Below, piece by piece: positions 1-7,938 of a DNA stretch of 64,000 nucleotides. A program made the translations under genes and the position numbers. This stretch comes from Allobosea sp. TND4EK4. Lineage in GTDB: Bacteria > Pseudomonadota > Alphaproteobacteria > Rhizobiales > Beijerinckiaceae. How positions within the stretch are numbered: position 1 is the first letter of the stretch; every line of letters begins with the position of its first letter. The stretch lies in assembly GCF_900156025.1 (NCBI RefSeq), contig NZ_FTMO01000001.1, positions 744,001-808,000 of the forward strand, written 5' to 3'. A model generated the notes under the pieces. The model saw nothing but the letters and a program-made list of their open reading frames with translations, did not search any database and had not been told where the DNA came from.

Positions 1-2
1 GC

Positions 3-1001
3 TTGCCGCGCGCCTCGCGCTGGCCGGAGCTGTCCGTCGTCGTGCCGGTGCATAACGAGGCGGAGAATATCGGCCCGCTGGTCGAGCGGCTGAAAGCGGT
101 GCTGGCGGGGGCGGTCGCTGCCTGGGAGATCGTCTTCGTCGACGATGGCAGCCGCGACGGCACGCTCGCCGTCATCCGCGAAATGAACAAGGCCGACCCC
201 CGCATCAGCGCCGTCTCCTTCAGCCGCAATTTCGGCAAGGAGATCGCGATCGCTGCCGGGCTCGACCATGCGTTCGGCGATGCGGTGGTCATCATGGACG
301 CCGACCTGCAGCACCCGCCGGAAGTGATTCCGGCCTTCCTCGAGAAATGGCGCGAGGGCTATCTGAACGTCTATGGCCAGCGCACCGACCGGGCCGGCGA
401 GACCGCGCTGAAGCGCAATTTCGCCAAGGCGTTCTACCGCATCTTCGGCCGTTTCGGTGAAACCGAGCTGCCGGAGGGCGCGGGCGACTTCCGCCTGCTC
501 GACCGCAAGGCGGTCGATGCGCTGCGTGCTCTGCCGGAACGGGCCCGCTTCTCCAAGGGGCTCTATGCCTGGGTCGGCTTCCGCTCGATCGGCGTCCCCT
601 TCGAGGTGGCGGATCGCGCGCATGGCGAATCGAAGTTCCGCTACAGCAGGCTGTTCTCCTTCGCCTTCGACGGGCTGTCCTCCTTCTCGACGGTTCCACT
701 GAAGGTTGCGACCTGGAGCGGTGCGGTGATCGCGCTCGTCGCGACGCTGACGGCGCTCTACTTCCTCATCCGCACGCTGTTCTACGGCACCGACCTGCCG
801 GGCTTTCCCTCGCTCATCGTCTCGATCATGTTCTTCTCCGGCATCCAGCTGGTCTCTCTGGGGATGATCGGCGAATATGTCGGGCGCATCTTCGCCGAGG
901 TGAAGCGCCGGCCGCTCTATCTGATCGGCGAGCGCGTCGGCTTCGAGGCGCGGACCGTCGACCATCCGCGCGGCGACGCCCTGCCGCCGGTCATCCGCTA
1001 A
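3..1001 (+). CDS. GT2 family polyprenyl-phosphate glycosyltransferase (5' end outside window)
   Basis: The protein has a GT-A fold glycosyltransferase family 2 domain (about residues 10-235) with the nucleotide-binding motif FVDDGSRDGT and the metal-binding DADLQHPPE motif, followed by two membrane helices near the C-terminus (about 235-305). This is the GtrB/DPM1-like architecture, in which a sugar is moved from a nucleotide donor to a polyprenyl phosphate at the inner face of the membrane. The frame is open to the window edge, so the true start is not visible; the first in-frame TTG at position 3 is only a placeholder. It reads toward murJ, separated by a palindromic repeat. The sugar cannot be told from the sequence. 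Confidence 0.85.
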   Translation: MPRASRWPELSVVVPVHNEAENIGPLVERLKAVLAGAVAAWEIVFVDDGSRDGTLAVIREMNKADPRISAVSFSRNFGKEIAIAAGLDHAFGDAVVIMDADLQHPPEVIPAFLEKWREGYLNVYGQRTDRAGETALKRNFAKAFYRIFGRFGETELPEGAGDFRLLDRKAVDALRALPERARFSKGLYAWVGFRSIGVPFEVADRAHGESKFRYSRLFSFAFDGLSSFSTVPLKVATWSGAVIALVATLTALYFLIRTLFYGTDLPGFPSLIVSIMFFSGIQLVSLGMIGEYVGRIFAEVKRRPLYLIGERVGFEARTVDHPRGDALPPVIR

Positions 1002-1013
1002 ACCAGCGGCCGC

Positions 1014-1104
1014 CTCATTCCCGGACTTGACCCGGGAATCACGTTCAGAAAGAGGTTCGGGAGCCTTCCTGTCCCGAGATGCTCGGGTCACGCCCGAGCA
1101 TGAC
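1014..1104. repeat. Composite double-hairpin intergenic repeat, copy A
   Basis: Two hairpins lie side by side between the glycosyltransferase and murJ. The left one pairs ATTCCCGG (1017-1024) with CCGGGAAT (1032-1039); the right one pairs ATGCTCGGG (1079-1087) with CCCGAGCAT (1093-1101) around a 5-base loop and is followed by GAC. The same layout recurs at 10032-10132, 40132-40211 and 55787-55895. It ends only 10 bases before the murJ start, so it may lie in the murJ leader. Confidence 0.8.
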
Positions 1105-1114
1105 GAGGTCGGAA

Positions 1115-2641
1115 ATGCTCAAGAACATCCTGTCGGTCGGCGGCTATACGCTGCTCTCCCGGCTGACCGGCTTCGCGCGCGACATCATGCTGGCCGCCGT
1201 CCTGGGCGCCGGCGCGACGATGGACGCGTTCTCGGTGGCGCTGCGCCTGCCCAACCATTTTCGCGCCATCTTCGGCGAAGGTGCCTTCAACCAGGCCTAT
1301 GTGCCGGCCTATGCCCATGTCGCGGAGCGAGAGGGTGCCGAGGCGGCGAACCTCTTCGCCGACCGGCTCTTCACCGTGCTCCTCCTTGTCCAGATCGTGT
1401 TGCTGGCGCTCGCCCTGCCGCTGATGCCCTGGCTGGTGAAGCTTCTTGCACCCGGCCTGACGGACGATCCGGCCGTGTATTCGCTTGCAGTGTCGCTGAC
1501 GCGGATCACCTTTCCCTACCTGCTCTTCGTCACGATGGTGACCTTCCTCGGCGCGACGCTGAACGCGGTCGATCGTTTTGCCGCCTTCGCGGCGGCGCCG
1601 GTCCTGCTCAATGTCGGGATGATGGCGGCCTTGTCGGTCTCCTTCCTGTTTCCCAGCGCGGCCTATGCCGCCGCTTGGGGTGTCTCGGCCTCGGGGCTGG
1701 CGCAGTGGCTGCTGCTCTATGTCGCCGCGCGGCGCGCGCGCGTCTCCAGCCGGGTGGTCCGGCCGCATATGGACGCCGGGGTGCGCCGCTTCCTGAAGGC
1801 CTTCGGTCCGGCCGTGATTGGCTCGGCCGGCGTGCAGATCGCGATCTTCGCCGATACGATCATCGCCTCCCTTCTGCCGCGCGGCGCCTATTCGGCGCTC
1901 TACTATGCCGAGCGGCTTTACCAGTTGCCGATCGGGCTGATCGGCATCGCCGTCGGGACGGTCGCGCTCTCGGCGATGAGCCGCTCGATCGCGCGCGGCG
2001 ACGAGGCTGGCGCCAACCGGGCCCAGAACCGGGCCGTGGCCATCGCCCTGGTCGCGAGCGCGCCCTTCGTCGCCGCTTTCATCGCCGTGCCCGAGCTGAT
2101 CGTCGCCGGCCTGTTCCAGCGCGGCGCCTTCGACACCCAGGCGAGCCTGGCATCCGGCACCGTGCTGTTCGCCTATGCGCTCGGCCTGCCGGCGATCGTG
2201 ATGATGCGCTCGCAGATATCGGCCTTCCAGGCGCGCGGCGACACGACGACGCCGATGCTGGTCTCGCTCGGCGCCATCGCCTGCAACCTCGCGCTCAAGC
2301 TGCTGCTCTGGCGCGATTGGGGTGCCCCCGGCCTCGCGCTGGCCACGGCGGCAGGAGCCTGGATCAACCTGACGATGCTGTTCGTGCTCGGGCTGCGACG
2401 AGGGTGGACGACGCCCGACCGGCGCCTGCCGGGCTTCTTCGCCATCGTCGGGGTCTCGGCCGCACTGGCGGGATTGTTCGCCTGGTGGTTCGCGCCGCTC
2501 GCGCTCAAGCTGACCGCGGCACTGCCGTTCCAGCCTCTGTTGATGGGCGTGCTGCTGCTCTCGGGGCTCGCGGCGGCGGTCTACGCGGTGCTTGCGGGGG
2601 TTGGGCTGAGGGCGACGGGACTGCTGCGGCTTGTGCGGTGA
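1115..2641 (+). CDS. murJ: Lipid II flippase MurJ
   Basis: This is a 508-residue polytopic membrane protein of the MurJ/MviN branch of the MOP exporter superfamily, which moves lipid II across the cytoplasmic membrane for peptidoglycan synthesis. The N-terminus MLKNILSVGGYTLLSRLTGF, with the RLTGFARD stretch, is typical of the family, and the length and repeated hydrophobic segments fit about 14 helices. I chose the ATG at 1115 because it matches the family N-terminus; an in-frame ATG at 1079 would start inside the palindromic repeat. The upstream glycosyltransferase reads the same way but the repeat separates the two, so cotranscription is uncertain. Confidence 0.95.
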   Translation: MLKNILSVGGYTLLSRLTGFARDIMLAAVLGAGATMDAFSVALRLPNHFRAIFGEGAFNQAYVPAYAHVAEREGAEAANLFADRLFTVLLLVQIVLLALALPLMPWLVKLLAPGLTDDPAVYSLAVSLTRITFPYLLFVTMVTFLGATLNAVDRFAAFAAAPVLLNVGMMAALSVSFLFPSAAYAAAWGVSASGLAQWLLLYVAARRARVSSRVVRPHMDAGVRRFLKAFGPAVIGSAGVQIAIFADTIIASLLPRGAYSALYYAERLYQLPIGLIGIAVGTVALSAMSRSIARGDEAGANRAQNRAVAIALVASAPFVAAFIAVPELIVAGLFQRGAFDTQASLASGTVLFAYALGLPAIVMMRSQISAFQARGDTTTPMLVSLGAIACNLALKLLLWRDWGAPGLALATAAGAWINLTMLFVLGLRRGWTTPDRRLPGFFAIVGVSAALAGLFAWWFAPLALKLTAALPFQPLLMGVLLLSGLAAAVYAVLAGVGLRATGLLRLVR

Positions 2642-2644
2642 GAC

Positions 2645-3622
2645 TCAGGACAGAAATCGCCCCGCCCCACCGAGCAGCGCCGCCGCATCCCCGACCATCC
2701 GCTCGACGATCTCGCCGGCCGCAGGGATATCGCTGATCAGCCCGGCCGCCTCGCCGAAGATCGCCGCCGCCTTGTCGGCATCGCCGGCCATGAACGCTTC
2801 GCGATAGGCCGGCGCCTCGGTCTCGATCGCGGCGCGCAGTTCATCGTCCCGGCTGGCCCACTGCCCGAGGAAGGCGTTGGCGTGCACGCGAATGTCGAAA
2901 GGCTTCGGCCAATCCAGCCTTCGGGCGATATCGGGCAGCGAGGAGCGCACCGTATCATCCCCCGTGGCGGCCACGGCGACCGCGTGGTGACGCTGATGCA
3001 CCAGCGCCTCTCGGCTCGCCCAGAAGCGCGTGCCGACCAGCACACCATCGGCGCCGAGCATCAGGGCAGCGGCCAGGCCGCGCCCGTCCGCGATGCCGCC
3101 GGCCGCGAGCAGCAGCGTCTCCGGGCTTTCACGCGCCAGAAGGTCCGCCACCTCGGGCACGAAGGGGAAAGTGCCGCGGCGGTGGCCGTGGCCGCCCGCC
3201 TCGGCGCCCTGCGCGACGATGATCGCAGCCCCAGCCTCCACCCCCTGCCGGACATGGGCGAGCGACTGGCACTGGCAGATCAGCGGCACGCCTGCCGCGG
3301 CGATCTCGGCCGCGAAGGGGCGCGGATCGCCGAAGGAGAGCATCAGTGCCGCCGGCTCATGCGCCAGCGCCTGCGTCAGCAGCTCCGGCTGCCTCGCCAT
3401 CGACCAGGTGATGAAGCCGCAGCCCACCTGCATGTTGCCGGCGGCCGCGAATTCCTGCTCGATCCAGCCTGGATCGCCATAGCCGCCGCCGATCAGGCCA
3501 AGCCCACCGGCACGCGTCACCGCCGCGGCAAGCGCCCCGCCGCCCGCCAGTGCCATCGGCCCCGACAGGATCGGGTGCGCGAGGCCGAGGCGCTGCGTCA
3601 GGCGTGTGGCGAGCCGGGCCAC
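2645..3622 (-). CDS. Nitronate monooxygenase / 2-nitropropane dioxygenase family flavoprotein
   Basis: The 325-residue protein is a TIM-barrel FMN enzyme of the nitronate monooxygenase family, which oxidises alkyl nitronates. Supporting segments are the N-terminal HPILSGPMALAGGG loop, the AAGGIADGRG phosphate-binding loop and GADGVLVGTRFWAS, plus QGAEAGGHGHRRG in the middle of the barrel. The real substrate in this organism is unknown; many family members are annotated only by fold. It starts 9 bases after the stop of the class IV aminotransferase and is probably cotranscribed with it. Its end almost meets the convergent murJ stop, with a 3-base gap. Confidence 0.85.
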   Translation of the reverse strand: MARLATRLTQRLGLAHPILSGPMALAGGGALAAAVTRAGGLGLIGGGYGDPGWIEQEFAAAGNMQVGCGFITWSMARQPELLTQALAHEPAALMLSFGDPRPFAAEIAAAGVPLICQCQSLAHVRQGVEAGAAIIVAQGAEAGGHGHRRGTFPFVPEVADLLARESPETLLLAAGGIADGRGLAAALMLGADGVLVGTRFWASREALVHQRHHAVAVAATGDDTVRSSLPDIARRLDWPKPFDIRVHANAFLGQWASRDDELRAAIETEAPAYREAFMAGDADKAAAIFGEAAGLISDIPAAGEIVERMVGDAAALLGGAGRFLS

Positions 3623-3631
3623 CGCTGCGCC

Positions 3632-4504
3632 TCAGGCCGCCTTGGGCTTGGAATGGGCGAAGTCCATGTAGAGCTCGCGCGCCTTGCGGAACAGCGGGCC
3701 GGGCTGGAGCGTGCGGTCGTCGATGCGCACGACCGGCATGCATTTCGAGTAATTGCCCGAGATGAAGATCTCGTCGGCCTGCTCGAAATCCTCATAGCGC
3801 AGGCTGCACTCCTCGACGGCAACTCCGGCCGCGCGCAGCAGGCCGATGACGCGCTGGCGGGTGATGCCGTTCAGGAAGGTGCCGTTCGGCACCGGCGTCT
3901 TCACCACGCCGTCCTTGGCGAGGAAGATGTTCGAGGTCGCGGTCTCGGCGACATGGCCGAGCATGTCGAGCACGAGCGCGTTGTCGAAGCCGGCAGCCTT
4001 GGCCGCCTTCAGGATGCGGGCGTTGTTGGGGTAGAGGCAGCCGGCTTTGGCGTCGGTCGGCGCGGTCTCGAAGCTGGGGCGGCGATAGATGCCCTTGGTC
4101 ACCGAAAAGCCGTTGGTCGGCTGCGGCATCGGCGCCTCGAACAGGCACAGGGCGAACTGCGTCGAATCGGGATCGGGCATAATCGTCGAGGGGCCATCGG
4201 CCTCGCCCCAATACATCGGCTTGATGTAGAGCGCCGTGCCCGGGGCGAATTTCTTCACGCCTTCCATGGCCTTGCCGATGATGAAATCCTCGGTGACCGT
4301 CGCCGCAAGCCCGAGCGCCACCGCCGAGCGGTTCACGCGGGCGGCATGCCGGTCGAGGTCAGGCGCCACGCCGTCGAAATAGCGGCCACCATCGAACACG
4401 GACGAGGCCTGCCAGAGCGCGTGGCTGCGCGGGCCGACGAGGCCCGGATTGCCCTCGTGCCAGGCTCCATCGAACCAGGTCCAGGTTTGGGAATACCATG
4501 CCAT
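3632..4504 (-). CDS. Class IV aminotransferase, branched-chain amino acid aminotransferase-like
   Basis: The 290-residue protein is a fold-type IV pyridoxal-phosphate enzyme. The predicted catalytic lysine lies in DAKAGCLYPNNARI, and GHVAETATSNIF is the usual cofactor phosphate region. The family includes branched-chain aminotransferases (IlvE), D-amino acid aminotransferases and aminodeoxychorismate lyases; length and the ETATSN/GITRQRV motifs favour an IlvE-like enzyme. It is followed by the nitronate monooxygenase gene and lies 126 bases downstream of azlD, whose AzlCD partner family exports branched-chain amino acids, which supports a branched-chain role. Substrate assignment is inference. 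Confidence 0.85.
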   Translation of the reverse strand: MAWYSQTWTWFDGAWHEGNPGLVGPRSHALWQASSVFDGGRYFDGVAPDLDRHAARVNRSAVALGLAATVTEDFIIGKAMEGVKKFAPGTALYIKPMYWGEADGPSTIMPDPDSTQFALCLFEAPMPQPTNGFSVTKGIYRRPSFETAPTDAKAGCLYPNNARILKAAKAAGFDNALVLDMLGHVAETATSNIFLAKDGVVKTPVPNGTFLNGITRQRVIGLLRAAGVAVEECSLRYEDFEQADEIFISGNYSKCMPVVRIDDRTLQPGPLFRKARELYMDFAHSKPKAA

Positions 4505-4630
4505 GGCGGCGCTCCGTTTGGGTCAGTTCTTCTGACCTGCACCGTCCTCCCCAGAGCCCGGCGCGTCAACACGCGGCGGCGCATGGCGCGATGACGGGAT
4601 GTGATGGGAGCGATCGCAAGCGGTGATCGT

Positions 4631-4948
4631 TCAGAAGCCCAGCGCGCGCAGCCCCGAGATGACTGCCATGCCGGTCACGAGCGCGAGCAGTTCGCTGCGC
4701 CTCAGGATCATGCTGCCGATGGCGGCCAGAAGAGCGACGCCCGCCGCCAGACCGAGCCGTTCGATCAGCGGCAGCACGGTCGCGACGACGATCGAGCCCG
4801 GAAGCGCGGCAAGACCGCGTCGCACATGCGGCGTCAGCGGAATGACACTCATCAGCGCCACGCCGGAAATGCGGCACAGATAGGTCGCGAGCGCCATGGC
4901 GGCGATCGCGATATAGGCACCCCAGGGGCCGGGATCAGGCAGCGTCAT
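4631..4948 (-). CDS. azlD: AzlD family protein, small subunit of a branched-chain amino acid exporter
   Basis: The 105-residue, very hydrophobic protein has about four membrane helices and the family features (conserved YLCRISG near the first helix and HVRRGLAALPGSIV). AzlD proteins work with AzlC to export branched-chain amino acids or their analogues. Its ATG overlaps the end of azlC by 14 bases, which is the usual translational coupling for this pair. An aminotransferase of the branched-chain type follows downstream. Confidence 0.88.
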   Translation of the reverse strand: MTLPDPGPWGAYIAIAAMALATYLCRISGVALMSVIPLTPHVRRGLAALPGSIVVATVLPLIERLGLAAGVALLAAIGSMILRRSELLALVTGMAVISGLRALGF

Positions 4949-5666
4949 CGCGGAACGCCCCCGTCAGGGCACCGGCGAGCGAGCCGGCGATGATGAAGGC
5001 ATAGCCCTCCACCAGCTTGGCGGTGACGAGCGCGACGAACCCGGCCACGAGCCATGGGACGGCCGCGCGACGGCCGCGCCACATCGGCACGATCATCGCC
5101 GCAAAGAAGATCGGCATGACGAGGTCGATGCCGTAGCGGCGCGGGTCGGAGACCAGCGCGCCCAGGACATGGCCGGGAATCGTCGCCAGCACCCAGACGA
5201 CCCAGAGCGCCAGTCCGGCGCCGATCAGGACACCAAGGTCGCGGCCGCCTTCGTCGTGGTAGCGGGTACCGATCAGCCAGTTGGCGTCGGTGTAGAAGAA
5301 CAGATGGAAGGCGTTGAGCCGCTTGGGATAGTGCGCGAACCAGGGCTGAAGCGCCGCACCCTGCAGGATCATCCGGGCATTCACGGTTGCGGTGACAACC
5401 GTCAGGCCCGCGATGGCGCCCCATGTCCATTCCGGCCGCCAGAGTTCCATGGCGACGAGTTGGGATACGCCTCCATAGACCAGCCCGCTCATCAGCAGCG
5501 TCTCCGGCAGCGTCATGCCCTTGGCCGCGGCTGCTGCGCCGAAGGCGACGGCGAAGACGATGATGCCGGGCAGCAGCACGGACACCCTGCGGACACCGAG
5601 CACCATGCCGGCGCGGGTGACGGGGGGCGCGTGAGGGGCAGGCGGGTGCGGTTCTGTTCCGGACAT
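4935..5666 (-). CDS. azlC: AzlC family permease, large subunit of a branched-chain amino acid exporter
   Basis: The 243-residue membrane protein matches AzlC in length and in the segments LPGIIVFAVAFGAAAAAKG, GLVYGGVSQLVAMELW and NARMILQGAALQPW, with FHLFFYTDANWLIG after the third helix. It is predicted to sit in the inner membrane and pair with the overlapping azlD product. The start at 5666 gives a short, proline-rich cytoplasmic N-terminus. It is divergent from the phosphopantetheinyl transferase gene with about 108 bases between the two starts. Confidence 0.9.
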   Translation of the reverse strand: MSGTEPHPPAPHAPPVTRAGMVLGVRRVSVLLPGIIVFAVAFGAAAAAKGMTLPETLLMSGLVYGGVSQLVAMELWRPEWTWGAIAGLTVVTATVNARMILQGAALQPWFAHYPKRLNAFHLFFYTDANWLIGTRYHDEGGRDLGVLIGAGLALWVVWVLATIPGHVLGALVSDPRRYGIDLVMPIFFAAMIVPMWRGRRAAVPWLVAGFVALVTAKLVEGYAFIIAGSLAGALTGAFRDDAA

Positions 5667-5774
5667 GGTTTCTCCTGAAACCGAAGCGCATGAGGGTCAA
5701 TGTGCATCGGCAGCGGCGACGCATGCCTTGCGCGCAAGGCGCGACAAGGGCTTGGCCGCCGGGTAGCCTGCGGC

Positions 5775-6383
5775 ATGATCTGGGCCGACGACCCCGCCTT
5801 TTGCGCCCCCACCCTGCCCGCCATCTGGCTGGTGGCGACCCCTGCCCGGCCGGCGAACCGGGCTGACCGGTCCCGCCTTCGCCGCGAGACCGCGCAGGCC
5901 GTGCTGGCGCGGCAGGACAGGTTCGCCGAGGCCGGTGCCGATATCGGCCATCTCGCTTCGGGCCAGCCGGTGCTCCGGGCTCATCCCGGCCTGCATCTCT
6001 CACTGGCGACGCGAGGCGGGGTGGTGGCGGTCGGGCTGGCGCGGGCGGCGGTCGGCGTCGATGTCGAGGCGGTCGATCCGGCGGGCGAGATTCCCTTCGC
6101 CCTGCTCCACCCGCAGGAGCGAGAGGCGCTGGGGTCACTGCCGGGAGAAGCGCAGGCCGTGGCCTTCGCGCTGATCTGGGCTGCGAAGGAAGCCTATGTG
6201 AAGGCGCTCGGCACAGGCCTGTTGCGAGTGCCGGAGAGCTTCGCCGTTGCGCTCCGGGCGGAGGCGGAGTTTTCCGTATTCGACCCCGAAAGGGCGGATT
6301 CGCCGCGGGGCCAGACAAGGCTCATCAAAAACGGCGGCCAGGTCGCCCTGGCCGCCGCGGCGATCGTTCTCGACGCGACCTGA
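5775..6383 (+). CDS. 4'-phosphopantetheinyl transferase superfamily protein
   Basis: The 202-residue protein carries both hallmark motifs of Sfp-type transferases: GVDVEAVD (metal-binding acidic residues) and WAAKEAYVKALGTGL (catalytic Glu-Lys). Such enzymes attach the phosphopantetheine arm of CoA to a serine of acyl or peptidyl carrier proteins. The ATG at 5775 gives the usual short lead (MIWADDP) before the domain; an upstream in-frame start at 5700 would add a basic stretch without family character. It is a single gene that converges on terC with an 8-base gap, so the carrier protein it serves is not visible here. Confidence 0.85.
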   Translation: MIWADDPAFCAPTLPAIWLVATPARPANRADRSRLRRETAQAVLARQDRFAEAGADIGHLASGQPVLRAHPGLHLSLATRGGVVAVGLARAAVGVDVEAVDPAGEIPFALLHPQEREALGSLPGEAQAVAFALIWAAKEAYVKALGTGLLRVPESFAVALRAEAEFSVFDPERADSPRGQTRLIKNGGQVALAAAAIVLDAT

Positions 6384-6390
6384 CCCGGCT

Positions 6391-7134
6391 TCAGCCCGGC
6401 TCGTCGGCCGGCTTCCGCTTGAGCAGGTAGGCCACGACGCAGACGAAGGCCGCGCCGACCACGGCGGCACCGTAATAGACGACCTTTGCGGTCGCCAGAC
6501 CCGCCGGATGGGTGTCGGTGACCGGCACGACCTGGACCCAGCTCGGCAAGGCCGTCTGGAACCACTGGAGCACGGCGATGTCGCTCACCAGCATCTCGCC
6601 GGCGATCCAGCCGAGCAACGCCGCTCCGAACCAGACCAGGATCGGGAAGCGCTCGAGGACCTTCGACAGCACGTTCGCGCCGAAGATGATCAGCGGGATG
6701 GTCAGCAGCAGACCGAAGATGAAGAGTTCGAAATGGCCACGCGCCGCCGCGGCGATGGCGAGCACGTTGTCGAGGCTCATCACCGCGTCGGCGATGGCGA
6801 TCGTGCGCACGGCCTTCCAGAGATTATCGCTGGCGGCAATGTCGCTGTGGGACTCCTCCTCGCCCTTGGCGAGCTTGATCGCGATCCAGAACAGCAGCAG
6901 CGCGCCGACCACCTTGAGGAAGGGGATGTTCAGCAGATAGGAGACCACCACGGCAAAGATGATGCGCAGCCCCACGGCGGCGCCGGCGCCGAGCAGGATC
7001 CCGAGCTTGCGCTGCTTCTCCGGCAGCGACCGCACCGCCATCGCGATCACGATGGCGTTGTCGCCCGAGAGCAGCAGGTCGATCCAGATGATCTGGAGCA
7101 GCGAAATCCAGAAGGTGGAGGATGCGAAATCCAT
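6391..7134 (-). CDS. TerC family integral membrane protein (paralogue 1)
   Basis: The 247-residue membrane protein has the two TerC signature segments: LSGDNAIVIAMAVRSLP near the N-terminus and DAVMSLDNVLAIAAAA in the middle, both carrying membrane-embedded aspartates. TerC family members are linked to metal ion efflux (manganese in MntY-type proteins) and tellurite resistance. It lies 18 bases downstream of a second TerC gene, suggesting one transcript. A short basic tail (LLKRKPADEPG) ends the protein. Confidence 0.85.
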   Translation of the reverse strand: MDFASSTFWISLLQIIWIDLLLSGDNAIVIAMAVRSLPEKQRKLGILLGAGAAVGLRIIFAVVVSYLLNIPFLKVVGALLLFWIAIKLAKGEEESHSDIAASDNLWKAVRTIAIADAVMSLDNVLAIAAAARGHFELFIFGLLLTIPLIIFGANVLSKVLERFPILVWFGAALLGWIAGEMLVSDIAVLQWFQTALPSWVQVVPVTDTHPAGLATAKVVYYGAAVVGAAFVCVVAYLLKRKPADEPG

Positions 7135-7152
7135 CTGTCGGTCGTGTCCCTT

Positions 7153-7857
7153 TCAGAGAGCCGGATCGGGCCGGCGCGATTTGATGAGGTAGCCGAGCCC
7201 GATCACCAGCAGGGCGCCCAGCGCCGCGGCCGGGTATTCGAGCTTGTGCAGCAGCTCGGCGCCGAAGCGGCCGATGAGCCAGGGGTCGGAATCGAGCATT
7301 TCGCCGGCCACCCAGCCCAGCAGCGCCGCGCCCGCCCAGACGAGGATGGGGAAGCGGGTCAGCAGATCGGTAATGAGCGAGGCGCCGACCACGATGAGCG
7401 GGATCGAGATGACGAGGCCAGCGATCAACAACGGCATCGAATCGCGCGCGACCCCGGCGATGGCCAGCACGTTGTCGAGGCTCATCACGATGTCGGCGAT
7501 CGCGACCGTCTGAACCGCCTTCCAGAGCTTGCTGTTCGCGGCGATGGCATCCTCGTCGGCTTCGCCATCCTCGGTCAGGAGCTTGACTGCGATCCAGACC
7601 AGCAGGCCGGCGCCGACGATGCGCAGGAAGGGCATCGAGAGCAGCGAGGCGATGACCACGGTGAAGGCGATGCGGAGGATCACCGCAACGGCGGCCCCCA
7701 GCGCGATGCCCTTGGTGCGCTGCCCGGGCGCCAGCGCTCGGCAAGCCAGCGCGATCACGACGGCATTGTCGCCCGAGAGGACGACATTGAGCAGGATGAT
7801 CTCGGCGAGCTTGCCCCAAAGCAGCGGGTCGCCCAGCGACAGCGACGTCCAGTCCAT
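7153..7857 (-). CDS. TerC family integral membrane protein (paralogue 2)
   Basis: The 234-residue protein repeats the TerC plan, with LSGDNAVVIALACRALAPGQ and DIVMSLDNVLAIAGVA. It is clearly paralogous to the next gene downstream but not close enough in sequence to be a recent duplication. About 80 bases separate it from the upstream dehydrogenase gene; I looked for a yybP-ykoY manganese riboswitch there and saw only a simple hairpin. The metal specificity is unknown. Confidence 0.85.
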   Translation of the reverse strand: MDWTSLSLGDPLLWGKLAEIILLNVVLSGDNAVVIALACRALAPGQRTKGIALGAAVAVILRIAFTVVIASLLSMPFLRIVGAGLLVWIAVKLLTEDGEADEDAIAANSKLWKAVQTVAIADIVMSLDNVLAIAGVARDSMPLLIAGLVISIPLIVVGASLITDLLTRFPILVWAGAALLGWVAGEMLDSDPWLIGRFGAELLHKLEYPAAALGALLVIGLGYLIKSRRPDPAL

Positions 7858-7904
7858 GGTCGAGCGACCCTTCCTTCTCTCGGCCGTTTCCGGCTCTTGC
7901 CATC

Positions 7905-7925
7905 GCAGCCGCCAAAGGCGGCTGC
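7905..7925 (-). other. Perfect hairpin between dehydrogenase and terC genes
   Basis: A 9-bp perfect stem, GCAGCCGCC paired with GGCGGCTGC around three bases, follows the dehydrogenase stop on the minus strand. There is no T-tract, so it is not a standard intrinsic terminator. It may stabilise the upstream mRNA end or help Rho-dependent termination. Confidence 0.4.
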
Positions 7926-7938
7926 GTCCCGGCCCTGT

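Noticed and set aside
2882-4594. A 570-codon plus-strand open frame antisense to the monooxygenase and aminotransferase genes
   Set aside because: Its product is dominated by Arg, His, Gly and Ala with no domain, as expected for the antisense of high-GC genes; the two minus-strand genes have clear families.
7858-7938. yybP-ykoY manganese riboswitch before terC
   Set aside because: The region is too short and holds one simple hairpin without the conserved loops.
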